64,000 nt of DNA from Paracoccus aestuarii (GTDB taxonomy: Bacteria > Pseudomonadota > Alphaproteobacteria > Rhodobacterales > Rhodobacteraceae): assembly GCF_028553885.1 (NCBI RefSeq), contig NZ_CP067169.1:2467001-2531000 (forward strand), written 5' to 3'. The translations under genes and the position numbers were made by a program. Positions 1 through 8,564 of this stretch are shown here, in pieces; within the stretch, counting starts at the first letter, position 1; every line of letters begins with the position of its first letter. The notes beneath the pieces are model-generated. The model searched no databases. It had not been told where the DNA came from and worked only from the letters and a program-made list of their open reading frames with translations.

Positions 1-72
1 CGACAGGCGGATGGTGGACCCGGCATCGGCGGCCTTCAGGTCGCCGCAGGTATGGCTGCGATAGGCGTGCAT
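1..72 (-). CDS. aspS: Aspartyl-tRNA synthetase, N-terminal fragment
   Basis: Only the first 24 codons are in the window; the rest lies beyond the left edge. The encoded start, MHAYRSHTCGDLKAADAG, is the typical N-terminus of bacterial AspS, leading into the OB-fold anticodon-binding domain. The enzyme charges tRNA-Asp in the cytoplasm. The ATG at 72 is the natural start. The gene is on the same strand as, and about 60 nt downstream of, the CPBP protease gene, so the two may share a transcript. The short gap has a weak hairpin but no T-run. Identification rests on a short but distinctive stretch. Confidence 0.85.
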   Translation of the reverse strand, partial: MHAYRSHTCGDLKAADAGSTIRLS

Positions 73-133
73 GTGCGTTTTCCCCAAGTTTTCAGCCCCC
101 GCACAAAGCGCGGGACGGCGGGGAAGTCAACCG

Positions 134-796
134 TTAGAACGGCCGGACCACATTGCCGGTATAGAAGTAGAGCCCCATCCCCATCGCGAACAGGATGTTG
201 CCCGCCACCGCATGCAGCACGAAGGCCGCCGGAAAGCCGTGGCGCAGATAGGCGCGGGCAAAGAACCAGCCGCCGATGAAGGTCATGATCACCACGATCC
301 AGGACCAGAACATCAGATGCGCGAAGGAGAACACCGCCGCGTTCAGCGCCAGCGCCGCGCGCCCCTGTGGCAGGATCGCGCCATAACGGTGAAAGAACAG
401 CGGTCGAAAGATCAGCTCCTGCGGCAGGGCGGACAGGATCGGATAGAAGGCCCAGATGACCAGCAGGAATTCCGGCCGGTTGCGGATGATGACGAACAGC
501 GCCTCGGGCCGGGTCAGGGTCAGGATGACCCAGCTGGCCAGCGCGGTGGCCAGGGCGATGCCCGCCACCTCGCGCCAGGGCATGCGCCGCCAGCCGCGCA
601 CCAGGATGCGCCAGCGGAACCCGCCCGTCAGCCACAGCAGTCCCATGCCCGCCAGGCTGAACACCGCCAGCGCCGTGAACAGCGCGTCGCCGGGCAGGAA
701 CAGCGCAATGACCAGCGGCGCCCCGATATAGAGCGCCGCGAACTCGAACCTCAACCAGCGATGCGGGGCTACCGCACCAGTCGTCTCTGCAACCAT
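134..796 (-). CDS. CPBP-family intramembrane metalloprotease
   Basis: A polytopic membrane protein of 220 residues with the motifs of the CPBP (CAAX protease/bacteriocin-processing, Abi) family: QELIFR (E127, R131), FSFAH (H160) and HAVAGN (H195, N200). These residues form the presumed metal-dependent active site in the membrane. The first motif has Gln where the family usually has the first of two Glu, a recurrent variant. The substrate is unknown. I chose ATG 796 over an in-frame TTG at 805. The gene overlaps the end of the upstream lysozyme-like gene by 28 nt, so translation is probably coupled, and aspS follows on the same strand. Confidence 0.85.
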   Translation of the reverse strand: MVAETTGAVAPHRWLRFEFAALYIGAPLVIALFLPGDALFTALAVFSLAGMGLLWLTGGFRWRILVRGWRRMPWREVAGIALATALASWVILTLTRPEALFVIIRNRPEFLLVIWAFYPILSALPQELIFRPLFFHRYGAILPQGRAALALNAAVFSFAHLMFWSWIVVIMTFIGGWFFARAYLRHGFPAAFVLHAVAGNILFAMGMGLYFYTGNVVRPF

Positions 797-1581
797 CGTG
801 ACCAATCCGCAGCGGACCCTACAAAGGCGTTGATATCGACATCACCCCGGATGCCCGGCACGATCCCCGTGCCCGTATATTGCCAGAAGGTCCAGGCCTG
901 GCCGGGATAGGTCACACGGGGGTGATCCGCCACCGAACGCAGCCAGAATTCCGCGTTCATGCGGCCCATCTGGTTTTCGCGATAGAAATCGACCGTCGTA
1001 TAGATCACCGGGCGCTGCCCGTAATGGCGGCCGACGATCTGCATGAAGATCTCGGCCTCGCGCAGGACCTCGGACGGGGGCGGGCGTCGGGGGCAGTTGC
1101 GCGAATTGGTCCATTCCAGGTCCAGCACCGGCGGCAGCGATCCGGCCTCGCGCGGGACGTTCTGGATGAACCAATAGGCCTGCTCGGCCCCGGTCCGGCA
1201 GAAGTAATAGAAATGATAGGCCCCGCGCGGAATGCGCGCCTGCGCGGCGTCGTGCCAGTAGCGGCGGAAGTTCGGGTCGGAATGGTCGCCCCCCTCGGTC
1301 GCCTTGATGAAGGCAAAGCTGATCCCGGCATTGCGCACGCGCATCCAGTCGATGTCACCCTGCCACCGGGATACGTCGATTCCGTGAACGGCATGGCCGT
1401 AGGGCGCGCCGTTGCGCCAAGGATGCGGGCGGCTGTCGCCCAGCTGCGGGTTCGCGCCCGGCCCGGGGGCCACCTGGTATCCCTGCGGCACCCCGCCCGG
1501 CCCGCGCGGCGGCGTGCGCGCACAGGATACGGCAAAGGTCACCACGACCAGTCCCATCATCAGCTTTGTCAGAAATTTCAT
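769..1581 (-). CDS. GH25-family lysozyme-like lipoprotein
   Basis: A 270-residue protein with a lipoprotein signal (TFAVSC, lipidated Cys20), a Pro/Gly-rich linker to about residue 65, then a glycoside hydrolase family 25 domain. HGIDVSRWQG (D69) and VLDLEW (D154, E156) are the DxE-type catalytic residues of GH25 N-acetylmuramidases, and IKATEG and WTFWQYTGTG fit the fold. It should be membrane-anchored facing the periplasm and cut the peptidoglycan glycan strand. GH25 is best known from phages and Gram-positives, but lipoprotein forms occur in Rhodobacteraceae. Its 3' end overlaps the CPBP gene. Confidence 0.88.
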   Translation of the reverse strand: MKFLTKLMMGLVVVTFAVSCARTPPRGPGGVPQGYQVAPGPGANPQLGDSRPHPWRNGAPYGHAVHGIDVSRWQGDIDWMRVRNAGISFAFIKATEGGDHSDPNFRRYWHDAAQARIPRGAYHFYYFCRTGAEQAYWFIQNVPREAGSLPPVLDLEWTNSRNCPRRPPPSEVLREAEIFMQIVGRHYGQRPVIYTTVDFYRENQMGRMNAEFWLRSVADHPRVTYPGQAWTFWQYTGTGIVPGIRGDVDINAFVGSAADWSRWLQRRLVR

Positions 1582-1700
1582 GCCTGCCCCATATGGTTTC
1601 GCGACGATTGCGCGTCGGACGCTTGCCGCGTCATTCCCCGCGTTATCGCAAAACCGTGAGGCCTTGTCACCGACCCAACCCGGTCACGGTTGCGTCAGAT

Positions 1701-1733
1701 GGCCCGGCCCTCAGCTGTCGCGCGGGCCGGGCC
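1701..1733 (-). terminator. Strong GC hairpin after the small membrane protein gene
   Basis: A perfect 10-bp inverted repeat, GGCCCGGCCC and GGGCCGGGCC, with a 13-nt loop lies 16 nt past the stop at 1749. There is no T-run after it on the minus strand, so it may be a transcript-end stabiliser or a Rho-assisted stop rather than a classic terminator. The rest of 1582-1748 shows only sequence upstream of the lysozyme gene. Confidence 0.4.
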
Positions 1734-1748
1734 AAGTCGTTCTTGGGA

Positions 1749-2090
1749 TCAGTTGGCCGGGGCCGGGGCGGGTTCGTCCACCGGGCCGCCGGTCGGCGTG
1801 TCGTCCCCCGCCGGGCGGTCGGCATTGCCAACGGGGCCGGCCGTGCCGTCGGCGGGGGTGTTGTCGCCGCCGGTGATCGGGGGCGCGGTATCCTGGCCCA
1901 GGCCTTCGGCATCGGTGATCGGCGTGCCCTCGGGCGGCGGGGTCGTCGCGATGCCGTCATTCTGTTCATCCGCACCGGGCGAGAAGACCAAGAAGGCGAT
2001 CAGGGCGACGGCCAGCGCCACGATGATGGCGATGATGGCCGGTTTGTGCTTGCGGGCGGCCTTCTCGGGATTGTCGTGGTTAAAGGACAT
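1749..2090 (-). CDS. Small single-pass membrane protein with proline-rich tail
   Basis: A 113-residue protein of unknown function. A basic N-terminus (RKHKPA) precedes one membrane helix at about residues 18-37 (AIIAIIVALAVALIAFLVF). The remaining 75 residues are rich in Pro, Gly, Thr, Asp and Ala, predicted to be disordered and probably periplasmic. No catalytic motif is visible. The low-complexity tail makes homology detection hard. It lies between cobT and the GH25 gene on the same strand, with gaps of about 95 and 170 nt, so it may be transcribed alone. Codon use looks like that of its neighbours. Confidence 0.7.
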   Translation of the reverse strand: MSFNHDNPEKAARKHKPAIIAIIVALAVALIAFLVFSPGADEQNDGIATTPPPEGTPITDAEGLGQDTAPPITGGDNTPADGTAGPVGNADRPAGDDTPTGGPVDEPAPAPAN

Positions 2091-2184
2091 GCGTCACCTC
2101 ATTGTTTCGTGACAGGGGAACGTCGCCCGCGCGGGGCGGTTCCCGGCGCTTGCGTGGAAATGCAAGGGCTTGGCCGGGGGGCCG

Positions 2185-4053
2185 TCAGCCCCTGCGAATG
2201 CCGCCCATGCCCAGCACACGGGCGCGCTTGCGCGGGTCGCTGTCGAACAGCGCGGCCAGCTGTTCGGTGATCGCGCCGGCCAGCTGTTCGGCATCGGTGA
2301 TCGTCACCGCGCGCTGATAATATCGCGTCACGTCATGGCCGATGCCGATCGCCAACAGCTCGACCGCGCGGCGGCGCTCGACCATGGCGATCACGTCGCG
2401 CAGGTGCTTTTCCAGGAAATTCGCCGGGTTCACCGACAAGGTGCTGTCATCCACCGGCGCCCCGTCCGAGATCACCATCAGGATCTTGCGCGCCTCGGCC
2501 CGCTTGACCAAGCGACGATGCGCCCATTCCAGGGCCTCGCCGTCAATATTCTCCTTCAGCAGGCCCTCCTTCATCATCAGGCCCAGATTCGGGCGCACCC
2601 GGCGCCAGGGCGCATCGGCGGATTTGTAGATGATGTGGCGCAGGTCGTTCAGGCGGCCGGGCTGGGCCGGGCGGCCCGCGGCCAGCCAGGATTCGCGCGC
2701 CTGCCCGCCCTTCCAGGCGCGGGTGGTGAATCCCAGGATCTCGACCTTGACGTTGCAGCGTTCCAGCGTGCGGGCCAGCACATCGGCGCAGATCGCGGCG
2801 ATGCTGATGGGCCGCCCGCGCATCGACCCGGAATTGTCGATCAGCAGCGTCACCACCGTGTCGCGGAATTCGGTGTCCTTCTCGATCTTGAAGGACAGGG
2901 GCATGGTCGGGTTCGCCACCACGCGCGCCAGGCGGCCGGCATCCAGCACGCCCTCCTCCTTGTCGAATTCCCAGCTGCGGTTCTGCTGGGCCTGCAACCG
3001 GCGCTGCAGCTTGTTGGCCAGGCGGCTGACCGCGCCGCGCAGCGGGTCCAGCTGCTTGTCCAGATAGGCGCGCAGGCGCTCCAGCTCGGCCGCGTCGGCC
3101 AGATCCTCGGCGCGGATCTCCTCGTCCCAGGTCTGGGCAAAGACGCGGTAATCGGGGCTGGCATCGCTGACCGGGGGCGGCAGGTCGGGCGGGCTGTCGC
3201 TGTCGGGCATCTCGGCCTCGTCGGACATCTCGTCCTCGGAGGATTCGTCCATGCTGACCTGCGCCTGGCGCTCGTCCTGGGTCTGTTCCTGGCTGCGCTC
3301 GGGGCTGGCCTCGGCCTCGTCGCTGTCATCCTGGTCGCGGGCCTGGTTGTCGCCGGCCTCCTCGTCCTGCTCGGCCTCGTCCTCGGCCTCGTCCTCCTCG
3401 GGGGCGTCGGGATCCTCGCCCAGCTGATCGCCATAGCCCAGATCGGTGATGATCTGGCGCGACAGCCGCGCGAAGGCCGCCTGGTCGGACAGCGCGCCGG
3501 TCGCCCCGGCGATGGTGCCCGCGGCCTGGCTTTCGACGAAGGGACGCCACAGATCGGCCACATGCTGGGCCGCGGCGGGCAGGCTGCGGCCGGTCGCGGC
3601 CTCGCGCAGGATGTATCCGGCCGCCACCGACAGGGGCGCATCGGCAGGCGCCTTGATCTGGGCATAGCCCTTGCGGTCGGCATCCGCGCCGATCCGCGCG
3701 TCGATATTGGACAGCGCGCCGGGCATGTCGCGCGCGCCCAAGGCCTCGCAGCGCGCCGTCTCCATCGCCTCGTAGAGCTCGCGCGCCATCGGTCCCGCGG
3801 GGGCATAGCGCGCATGGGTGGCCGCGTCATGATGGCGCACCCGCATCGCCAGCGCATCGGCGGTGCCGCGCGCCATCAGCACCTCATCGCGCGTCAGGCG
3901 GCGGCTGACCTGCGGCAGGCGCATCGTGTCGCCCGCGACCCCGGCGGGATCGGCGCTGAAGGTGACGTTCAGATCGCCGTCATCGGCCAGGGCCCGGGTC
4001 GCCTCGGTCAGGGCCTTCTTGAAGGGATCGGCGGGATTGTCGCTGCGTTTCAT
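2185..4053 (-). CDS. cobT: Aerobic cobaltochelatase subunit CobT
   Basis: CobT is a 622-residue subunit of the ATP-dependent CobN-CobS-CobT chelatase, which inserts cobalt into hydrogenobyrinic acid a,c-diamide in aerobic cobalamin synthesis. The N-terminal part ([11 protein letters not shown]..., [13 protein letters not shown]) is typical. Residues about 211-294 form a very acidic Glu/Asp/Ser linker. The C-terminal VWA domain has an intact MIDAS motif, LLIDNSGSM (D406, S408, S410). ATG 4053 is used; ATG 4062 (MVG added) is equally possible. Neither cobS nor cobN is adjacent. The acidic linker gives long meaningless leucine-rich frames on the other strand. Confidence 0.95.
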   Translation of the reverse strand: MKRSDNPADPFKKALTEATRALADDGDLNVTFSADPAGVAGDTMRLPQVSRRLTRDEVLMARGTADALAMRVRHHDAATHARYAPAGPMARELYEAMETARCEALGARDMPGALSNIDARIGADADRKGYAQIKAPADAPLSVAAGYILREAATGRSLPAAAQHVADLWRPFVESQAAGTIAGATGALSDQAAFARLSRQIITDLGYGDQLGEDPDAPEEDEAEDEAEQDEEAGDNQARDQDDSDEAEASPERSQEQTQDERQAQVSMDESSEDEMSDEAEMPDSDSPPDLPPPVSDASPDYRVFAQTWDEEIRAEDLADAAELERLRAYLDKQLDPLRGAVSRLANKLQRRLQAQQNRSWEFDKEEGVLDAGRLARVVANPTMPLSFKIEKDTEFRDTVVTLLIDNSGSMRGRPISIAAICADVLARTLERCNVKVEILGFTTRAWKGGQARESWLAAGRPAQPGRLNDLRHIIYKSADAPWRRVRPNLGLMMKEGLLKENIDGEALEWAHRRLVKRAEARKILMVISDGAPVDDSTLSVNPANFLEKHLRDVIAMVERRRAVELLAIGIGHDVTRYYQRAVTITDAEQLAGAITEQLAALFDSDPRKRARVLGMGGIRRG

Positions 4054-4156
4054 GCCGACCATAGAACACCACCCGGCGCGGCAGGCAAGGCCCCGCTGAA
4101 CCCGGGGCCCGCCTTCGGTGTTGTGCCCCCGCATCCCATCCCCGAAAGGATTTCCC

Positions 4157-4693
4157 ATGTCCAAGCCACGCATCGCCGTCATCATCGGTTCGACCCGCGA
4201 GACCCGCTTCGCCGACAAGCCCACCGACTGGTTCATGGACAAGGTCCGCGATCACGTCGAGCTGGAATTCGAGAAACTGGACCTGCGCGACCAGGACCTG
4301 CCCTTCTTCGACGAGAAGGCGTCGAACCTCTGGGTGCCCTCCGAGGATCCGCGCGCCGTCGCATGGCAGGAAAAGCTGGCCGGGTTCGACGGCTTCGTCT
4401 TCGTGGTGGCGGAATACAACCGCTCGGTCACGGGGGCGCTGAAGAACGCGCTGGACCAGGCCTACAAGGAATGGAACCGCAAGCCGATGACCGCGCTGGC
4501 CTATGGCAGCGTCGGCGGCGCCCGCGCGCTGGAACAGCTGCGCCTGATCGCGATCGAGCTGCAGATGGTCCCCTGCCGCAACGCAGTCCATATCGGCGGC
4601 GGCGATTTCTTCAAGGTCTCGCCCCTGGGCCAGGACGCCCCGATCAGCGAGATCGAGGACAACCTGAAGAACGCCCTGGACGGCACGCTGTAG
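4157..4693 (+). CDS. NADPH-dependent FMN reductase, shortened by an amber codon
   Basis: A 178-residue flavodoxin-fold protein of the NADPH-dependent FMN reductase family (chromate/quinone reductase or azoreductase-like). [11 protein letters not shown] near the start is the phosphate-binding loop for FMN, and [15 protein letters not shown] is the conserved helix region. AAAGGA at 4145-4150 is a good ribosome-binding site for ATG 4157. The frame stops at TAG 4691-4693, yet the same frame continues ELAFYAKTLKAAR to a TGA at 4733-4735. That looks like the usual C-terminal helix of the family. The amber codon therefore probably removes the last 14 residues. The physiological substrate cannot be read from the sequence. 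Confidence 0.85.
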   Translation: MSKPRIAVIIGSTRETRFADKPTDWFMDKVRDHVELEFEKLDLRDQDLPFFDEKASNLWVPSEDPRAVAWQEKLAGFDGFVFVVAEYNRSVTGALKNALDQAYKEWNRKPMTALAYGSVGGARALEQLRLIAIELQMVPCRNAVHIGGGDFFKVSPLGQDAPISEIEDNLKNALDGTL

Positions 4694-4743
4694 GAGCTGG
4701 CCTTCTATGCCAAAACCCTGAAGGCCGCGCGCTGAGCCAGACC

Positions 4744-4766
4744 GCGCCCCCCTGCCCGGGGGGCGC
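4744..4766. terminator. GC-rich hairpin between convergent genes
   Basis: GCGCCCCCC (4744-4752) pairs with GGGGGGCGC (4758-4766) across a five-base loop. It sits between the FMN reductase gene (+) and the xylitol dehydrogenase gene (-), the expected position of a two-way terminator. Neither side has a long T-run. Confidence 0.5.
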
Positions 4767-4771
4767 GCCCC

Positions 4772-5821
4772 TCATGCCCCGGGCATGCGGATCTGCAGCT
4801 TGACGTCGGTCTCGCGCCCCTCGGCCGCGCGGTCGAAGGCGGCGACCGCATCCTCGAAATCCACCGTGTCCGAGATCAGCGGCTTCAGGTCGATCCGCCC
4901 CGCCGCGATCAGCGCGATCGCCCGGTCATAGACATTGGCATAGCGGAACACCGTCTCGACCCGCAATTCGCGGGCCTGCAGGCCCACGATGTCCATGGGC
5001 ACCGGATCGACGGGCATGCCGACCAGCACCACCGCGCCGCCCGGACGCGCCAGCGCCGGCAGGCCCAGCACCGCGGGCGCCGCGCCCGAACATTCGAAGA
5101 CCACATCCGCCCCCCAGCCATCGGTCGCCTGCGCGATGGCGCGTCCCGCGGGCATGTCGCGGATGTTCACCGTCTCGATCCCCGGATAGGCGCCGATGAT
5201 GTCCAGCTTGGGTTGCGCCAGATCCGCCACCAGCACCTTGGCGCAGCCCCCCGCCAGCGCGGCCAGCGCGGTCATCATCCCGATCGGCCCCGCCCCCAGC
5301 ACCATGGCGATGTCGCCCGGCTGGATCCGGGCGCGCAGCGCGGCCTGCATGCCGATCGCGAAGGGTTCGACCATCGCCCCTTCGGCAAAGGACACCGCAT
5401 CGGGCAGGCGATAGGTGAAGGCCGCCGGATGGACCACATGCGACGTCAGGCAGCCATGCACCGGCGGCGTGGCCCAGAACCGCACCGCCGGATCGACGTT
5501 GTAGATCCCCATCTTGGACGCGCGCGAGGACGGATCGGGGATGCCCGGCTCCATGCAGACGCGGTCGCCGGGCTTCAGATGGGTGACCTCGGCCCCCACT
5601 TCGGTCACCGTGCCCGAGGCCTCGTGGCCCAGGATCATCGGCGCCTCGACCACGAAGGGGCCGATCCGGCCATGGGTGTAGTAATGCACGTCCGACCCGC
5701 AGATCCCGACCGTGTGGACGGCGATGCGCACATCGCCCGGCCCCATCGGCTGATCCAGCGCGATCTCGCGCAGCGACAGCTGACCCTTGCGTTCCAGCAC
5801 CAGCGATCTTGGCATCGGCAT
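4772..5821 (-). CDS. Xylitol dehydrogenase, zinc-dependent MDR family
   Basis: A 349-residue medium-chain dehydrogenase of the polyol branch, most like bacterial xylitol dehydrogenase (xylitol + NAD to D-xylulose). Catalytic zinc ligands are C41 (GICGSD), H66 and E67 (GHEASG). VLGAGPIG marks the Rossmann dinucleotide fold. The lobe that normally carries four structural-zinc cysteines reads [15 protein letters not shown] (96-110) and has none. The same is known for Gluconobacter oxydans xylitol dehydrogenase, whose nearby segment [12 protein letters not shown] is also shared. The start at 5821 follows an AAGGGGGG site. Sorbitol or another polyol as true substrate cannot be excluded. No sugar transporter is adjacent. 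Confidence 0.85.
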   Translation of the reverse strand: MPMPRSLVLERKGQLSLREIALDQPMGPGDVRIAVHTVGICGSDVHYYTHGRIGPFVVEAPMILGHEASGTVTEVGAEVTHLKPGDRVCMEPGIPDPSSRASKMGIYNVDPAVRFWATPPVHGCLTSHVVHPAAFTYRLPDAVSFAEGAMVEPFAIGMQAALRARIQPGDIAMVLGAGPIGMMTALAALAGGCAKVLVADLAQPKLDIIGAYPGIETVNIRDMPAGRAIAQATDGWGADVVFECSGAAPAVLGLPALARPGGAVVLVGMPVDPVPMDIVGLQARELRVETVFRYANVYDRAIALIAAGRIDLKPLISDTVDFEDAVAAFDRAAEGRETDVKLQIRMPGA

Positions 5822-5894
5822 TCCCCCCTTGTGCGGTCCCGAGTTCCGGGCGCATCCAACGCCAACGGGGCACGGGTGTAAATCCCCCCGGCGC

Positions 5895-5923
5895 TTGACA
5901 CCCGGCCCGCCCACGGGGATGAA
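5895..5923 (+). promoter_or_regulatory. Possible promoter of the iron/B12 importer operon
   Basis: TTGACA (5895-5900), a 17-nt spacer and GATGAA (5918-5923) lie about 75 nt before the binding-protein gene. The -35 box is a full consensus match and the -10 box is weak. No convincing cobalamin riboswitch or Fur box was found in the rest of the 177-nt divergent gap. Confidence 0.35.
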
Positions 5924-5998
5924 GTCCCCGCCGCGATGAAGGCGCGGGACCCATACTGTCGCCGCAGGCGCTGCCTGCCACCGCAAAAGGCCCGATCC

Positions 5999-6811
5999 AT
6001 GAGGCTGGCCCTGACCCTTGCTCTGATCGCAGCCCCGGCACTGGCCGAGGGGCCCGCGCGTGTCGTGTCGATCAACCTGTGCACCGATCAGCTGGCCATG
6101 CTGGTGGCGGGGCCGGGGCAGCTGGTCTCGGTCAGCCATCTGTCGCGCGATCCGCGCGTGTCGGCCATGACCGGCGAGGCGGCCGCCCTGCCCGTCAATC
6201 ACGGCCTGGCCGAGGACATCCTGCGCCTGCGGCCCGACCTGGTCCTGGCCAGCGCCTACAGCGCGCCCGCCACGCTGGACATGCTGCGCCGGCTGGACCT
6301 GCCCGTGCAGGTCTTCGACCCCGAGGAGGACCTGCAGGACATCCGTGCCAACCTGGACCGCATGGGCCGCCTGCTGGGCCGCCGGGACCGCGCCCGTGCC
6401 GTGATCGCGCGGTTCGATGCGGACCTGGCGGCGCTGGCCGAGATGCCAGGCCCGGGCGGGCGCGCGGCGCTTTACGGGGCGAACGGCTACAGTTCGGGCG
6501 ATCAGGGGCTGGCGGGGGTGATCCTGTCCCTGGCCGGGCTGGAGAGCATCGCCTCCGAGCTGGGCCTGCCCCATGGCGGCTTCCTGCCGCTGGAGGATCT
6601 GGTCCTGGCCGATCCCGACCTGGTGGTGGGCGCGGCCCGCTATCCCGGCGCCTCGCGCGCCGAGGAGGTTCTGGACCACCCCGCCCTGCGCGCCGTCACC
6701 GCGGGCCGCGCGGCGATATCGGGGGGCGATTGGGTCTGCGGCACGCCCCATGTGCTGCGCGCCGCCGCCCGCCTGCGCGAGGATGCCCGGCTGCGCGAGG
6801 ATGCCTCGTGA
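5999..6811 (+). CDS. Periplasmic binding protein for siderophore/cobalamin import
   Basis: A 270-residue class III (BtuF/FhuD-type) substrate-binding protein. A signal peptide of about 17 residues (cut near ALA-EGPA) is followed by [15 protein letters not shown] and [10 protein letters not shown], hallmarks of the two lobes joined by a rigid helix. It should capture an iron-siderophore complex or vitamin B12 in the periplasm and hand it to the permease encoded next. The short length is close to BtuF. The last residues hold a duplicated six-residue unit, RLREDA. The stop TGA overlaps the next gene's GTG start, so the operon is translationally coupled. The ligand cannot be decided from sequence. 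Confidence 0.85.
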   Translation: MRLALTLALIAAPALAEGPARVVSINLCTDQLAMLVAGPGQLVSVSHLSRDPRVSAMTGEAAALPVNHGLAEDILRLRPDLVLASAYSAPATLDMLRRLDLPVQVFDPEEDLQDIRANLDRMGRLLGRRDRARAVIARFDADLAALAEMPGPGGRAALYGANGYSSGDQGLAGVILSLAGLESIASELGLPHGGFLPLEDLVLADPDLVVGAARYPGASRAEEVLDHPALRAVTAGRAAISGGDWVCGTPHVLRAAARLREDARLREDAS

Positions 6812-7791
6812 CGCGGCTGAATGCCGGGCTGGCGCTGGTGGTGGCGGCGCTGTTTCTGGGATCGCTGCTGGTGGGCACGACCTGGCTGGCGCCGGGGGCG
6901 GGGCTGGCGGCGCTGGCCGGGCGGGGCGATCCGCTGATGGTCCTGGTCATGCAGGAACTGCGCCTGCCCCGCGCGATCCTGGGGGCGGCGGTGGGGGCCG
7001 CACTGGGCCTGGCGGGGGCGGCCATGCAGGGATTCCTGCGCAACCCCCTGGCCGAGCCCGGGCTGATCGGCACATCGGGCACCGCCGCCTTGGGCGCGGT
7101 GCTGGCCATCCAGACCGGGCTGGCGGCGGCCTTTCCCCTGGGCCTGCCCTTGGCGGCGCTGACCGGGGCGGGGCTGTCGGTGGCGCTGGTCCTGGCCTTG
7201 GCCGGGCCGCGCGGCGGGGCCTTGGCGCTGATCCTGGCGGGGATCGCCATATCGGCCTTGGCGGGGGCTGCGACCTCGCTGGTCCTGAACCTGTCCCCCA
7301 ACCCCTTCGCCGCGAACGAGATCGTCTTCTGGATGATGGGGTCGCTGGCCGACCGGTCCATGCTGCATGTGCGCATCGGCCTGCCGGTGATGGTGCTGGG
7401 CGCGGTGATCCTGTGGCCCGCGGGCCGCGCCCTGCGTGCCCTGTCCCTGGGCGAGGATACCGCCGCCAGCATGGGCGTCGGCCTGTCGCGCCTGCGGCTG
7501 CGGCTGGCCTTGGGCACTGCGGCGCTGGTGGGGGGCGCCACGGCGGTGGCGGGGACGATCGGCTTCGTGGGCCTGGTGGTGCCGCATCTGCTGCGCCGGG
7601 CGGTGGGCGGCGATCCGGCGCGGCTGATGGCGGCCTCGGCGCTTGGCGGGGCGGCGATGGTGCTGGCCGCCGATATCGCGGTGCGGGTGATCCTGCCCGG
7701 GCGCGACCTGAAGCTGGGGGTGCTGACCGCGCTGATCGGCGCGCCCTTCTTCCTGCACCTGATCCTGCGGATGCGGAGGCTGGCCGCATGA
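6808..7791 (+). CDS. FecCD/BtuC-type ABC permease
   Basis: A 327-residue integral membrane protein of the FecCD family, forming the homodimeric channel of an iron-siderophore/B12 importer. The family signatures [26 protein letters not shown] and [12 protein letters not shown] (where the ATPase docks and the channel lines) are all present, with about nine or ten hydrophobic segments. The GTG start at 6808 overlaps the preceding TGA, and the stop overlaps the next gene's ATG (ATGA). It works with the flanking binding protein and ATPase genes. Identity is sure at family level; the transported ligand is open. Confidence 0.9.
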   Translation: MTRLNAGLALVVAALFLGSLLVGTTWLAPGAGLAALAGRGDPLMVLVMQELRLPRAILGAAVGAALGLAGAAMQGFLRNPLAEPGLIGTSGTAALGAVLAIQTGLAAAFPLGLPLAALTGAGLSVALVLALAGPRGGALALILAGIAISALAGAATSLVLNLSPNPFAANEIVFWMMGSLADRSMLHVRIGLPVMVLGAVILWPAGRALRALSLGEDTAASMGVGLSRLRLRLALGTAALVGGATAVAGTIGFVGLVVPHLLRRAVGGDPARLMAASALGGAAMVLAADIAVRVILPGRDLKLGVLTALIGAPFFLHLILRMRRLAA

Positions 7792-8564
7792 CCCTGCTGA
7801 GCCTGTCATCGCTGGATGTCGCGCGCGGATCCTGCCGGGTGCTGGAGGGGATCGACCTGGCCGTCCGCGCGGGGGAATTCGTGGGCCTGCTGGGCCCGAA
7901 CGGCGCGGGCAAGACGACGCTGCTGCGCGCGGCCCTGGGCCTGCTGCCGTCGCGGGGGGGATCGTCGCTGGCGCGGATGACGCCGGCCGATCGGGCGCGG
8001 GCGGCGGCCTTTCTGCCGCAGGCGCGCGAGATCGCCTGGCCCATGCCCGTATCCGCCGTGGTGGCCTTGGGCCGCATCGCCCATCCCGGCATGGCCGCGC
8101 CCCGGGACCGCGAGGCCGTGGACCGCGCCATCGCCGCCCTGGACCTGGAGCCCCTGCGCGACCGGGACGCCACCACCCTGTCGGGGGGCGAACAGGCGCG
8201 CGTTCTGATCGCCCGCGCCTTGGCGCAGGACACGCCCCTGCTGGTCGCGGACGAACCCGTGGCGGGGCTGGACCCGGCGGCGGGCATCCGGGTGATGCAG
8301 CTTTTCGCAGAACTGGCCGCGCAGGGGCGCGGGGTCGTGGCCTCGCTGCATGATCTGGGGCTGGCGGCGCGGCACTGCACGCGGCTGGTGGTGCTGGACC
8401 GGGGCCGGATCGCGGCGGACGGCCCGCCGATGCAGGTCCTGACGCCCGGCCTGCTGGCGCGGGTCTTCGGGATCACCGCGCATCTGTCGCAGGGCCCCGA
8501 CGGCCCGGTCTTTCAGCCGCTGTCGCTCAGCCCGCAGGCGGCAGAACCGCACCGGGATTCATGA
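7788..8564 (+). CDS. ABC transporter ATPase, siderophore/B12 type
   Basis: A 258-residue nucleotide-binding subunit. Walker A is GPNGAGKTT, the signature is LSGGEQARV, Walker B is LLVADEP, and the H-loop follows in ASLHDLGLA. It supplies ATP-driven power to the FecCD-type permease encoded just upstream (4-nt ATGA overlap). Its last 38 nt overlap the end of the convergent FAD-linked oxidase gene, so both C-termini are encoded by the two strands of the same DNA. It is the last gene of the three-gene importer operon. Confidence 0.9.
   Translation: MTLLSLSSLDVARGSCRVLEGIDLAVRAGEFVGLLGPNGAGKTTLLRAALGLLPSRGGSSLARMTPADRARAAAFLPQAREIAWPMPVSAVVALGRIAHPGMAAPRDREAVDRAIAALDLEPLRDRDATTLSGGEQARVLIARALAQDTPLLVADEPVAGLDPAAGIRVMQLFAELAAQGRGVVASLHDLGLAARHCTRLVVLDRGRIAADGPPMQVLTPGLLARVFGITAHLSQGPDGPVFQPLSLSPQAAEPHRDS

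Noticed and set aside
2170..4803. An 877-codon plus-strand frame opposite cobT
   Set aside because: CobT is unmistakable, and the Leu-rich part is only the reverse reading of its acidic linker.
5880..5998. Possible cobalamin riboswitch before the iron/B12 importer
   Set aside because: There are hairpins and a GCCACC-like string, but the B12-box core and the conserved AAYCTG-type segments cannot be aligned. A covariance-model search would decide.
4772..6751. Xylitol dehydrogenase extended by about 310 residues upstream
   Set aside because: The extension is antisense to the binding-protein gene, is out of family, and a good ribosome site precedes ATG 5821.
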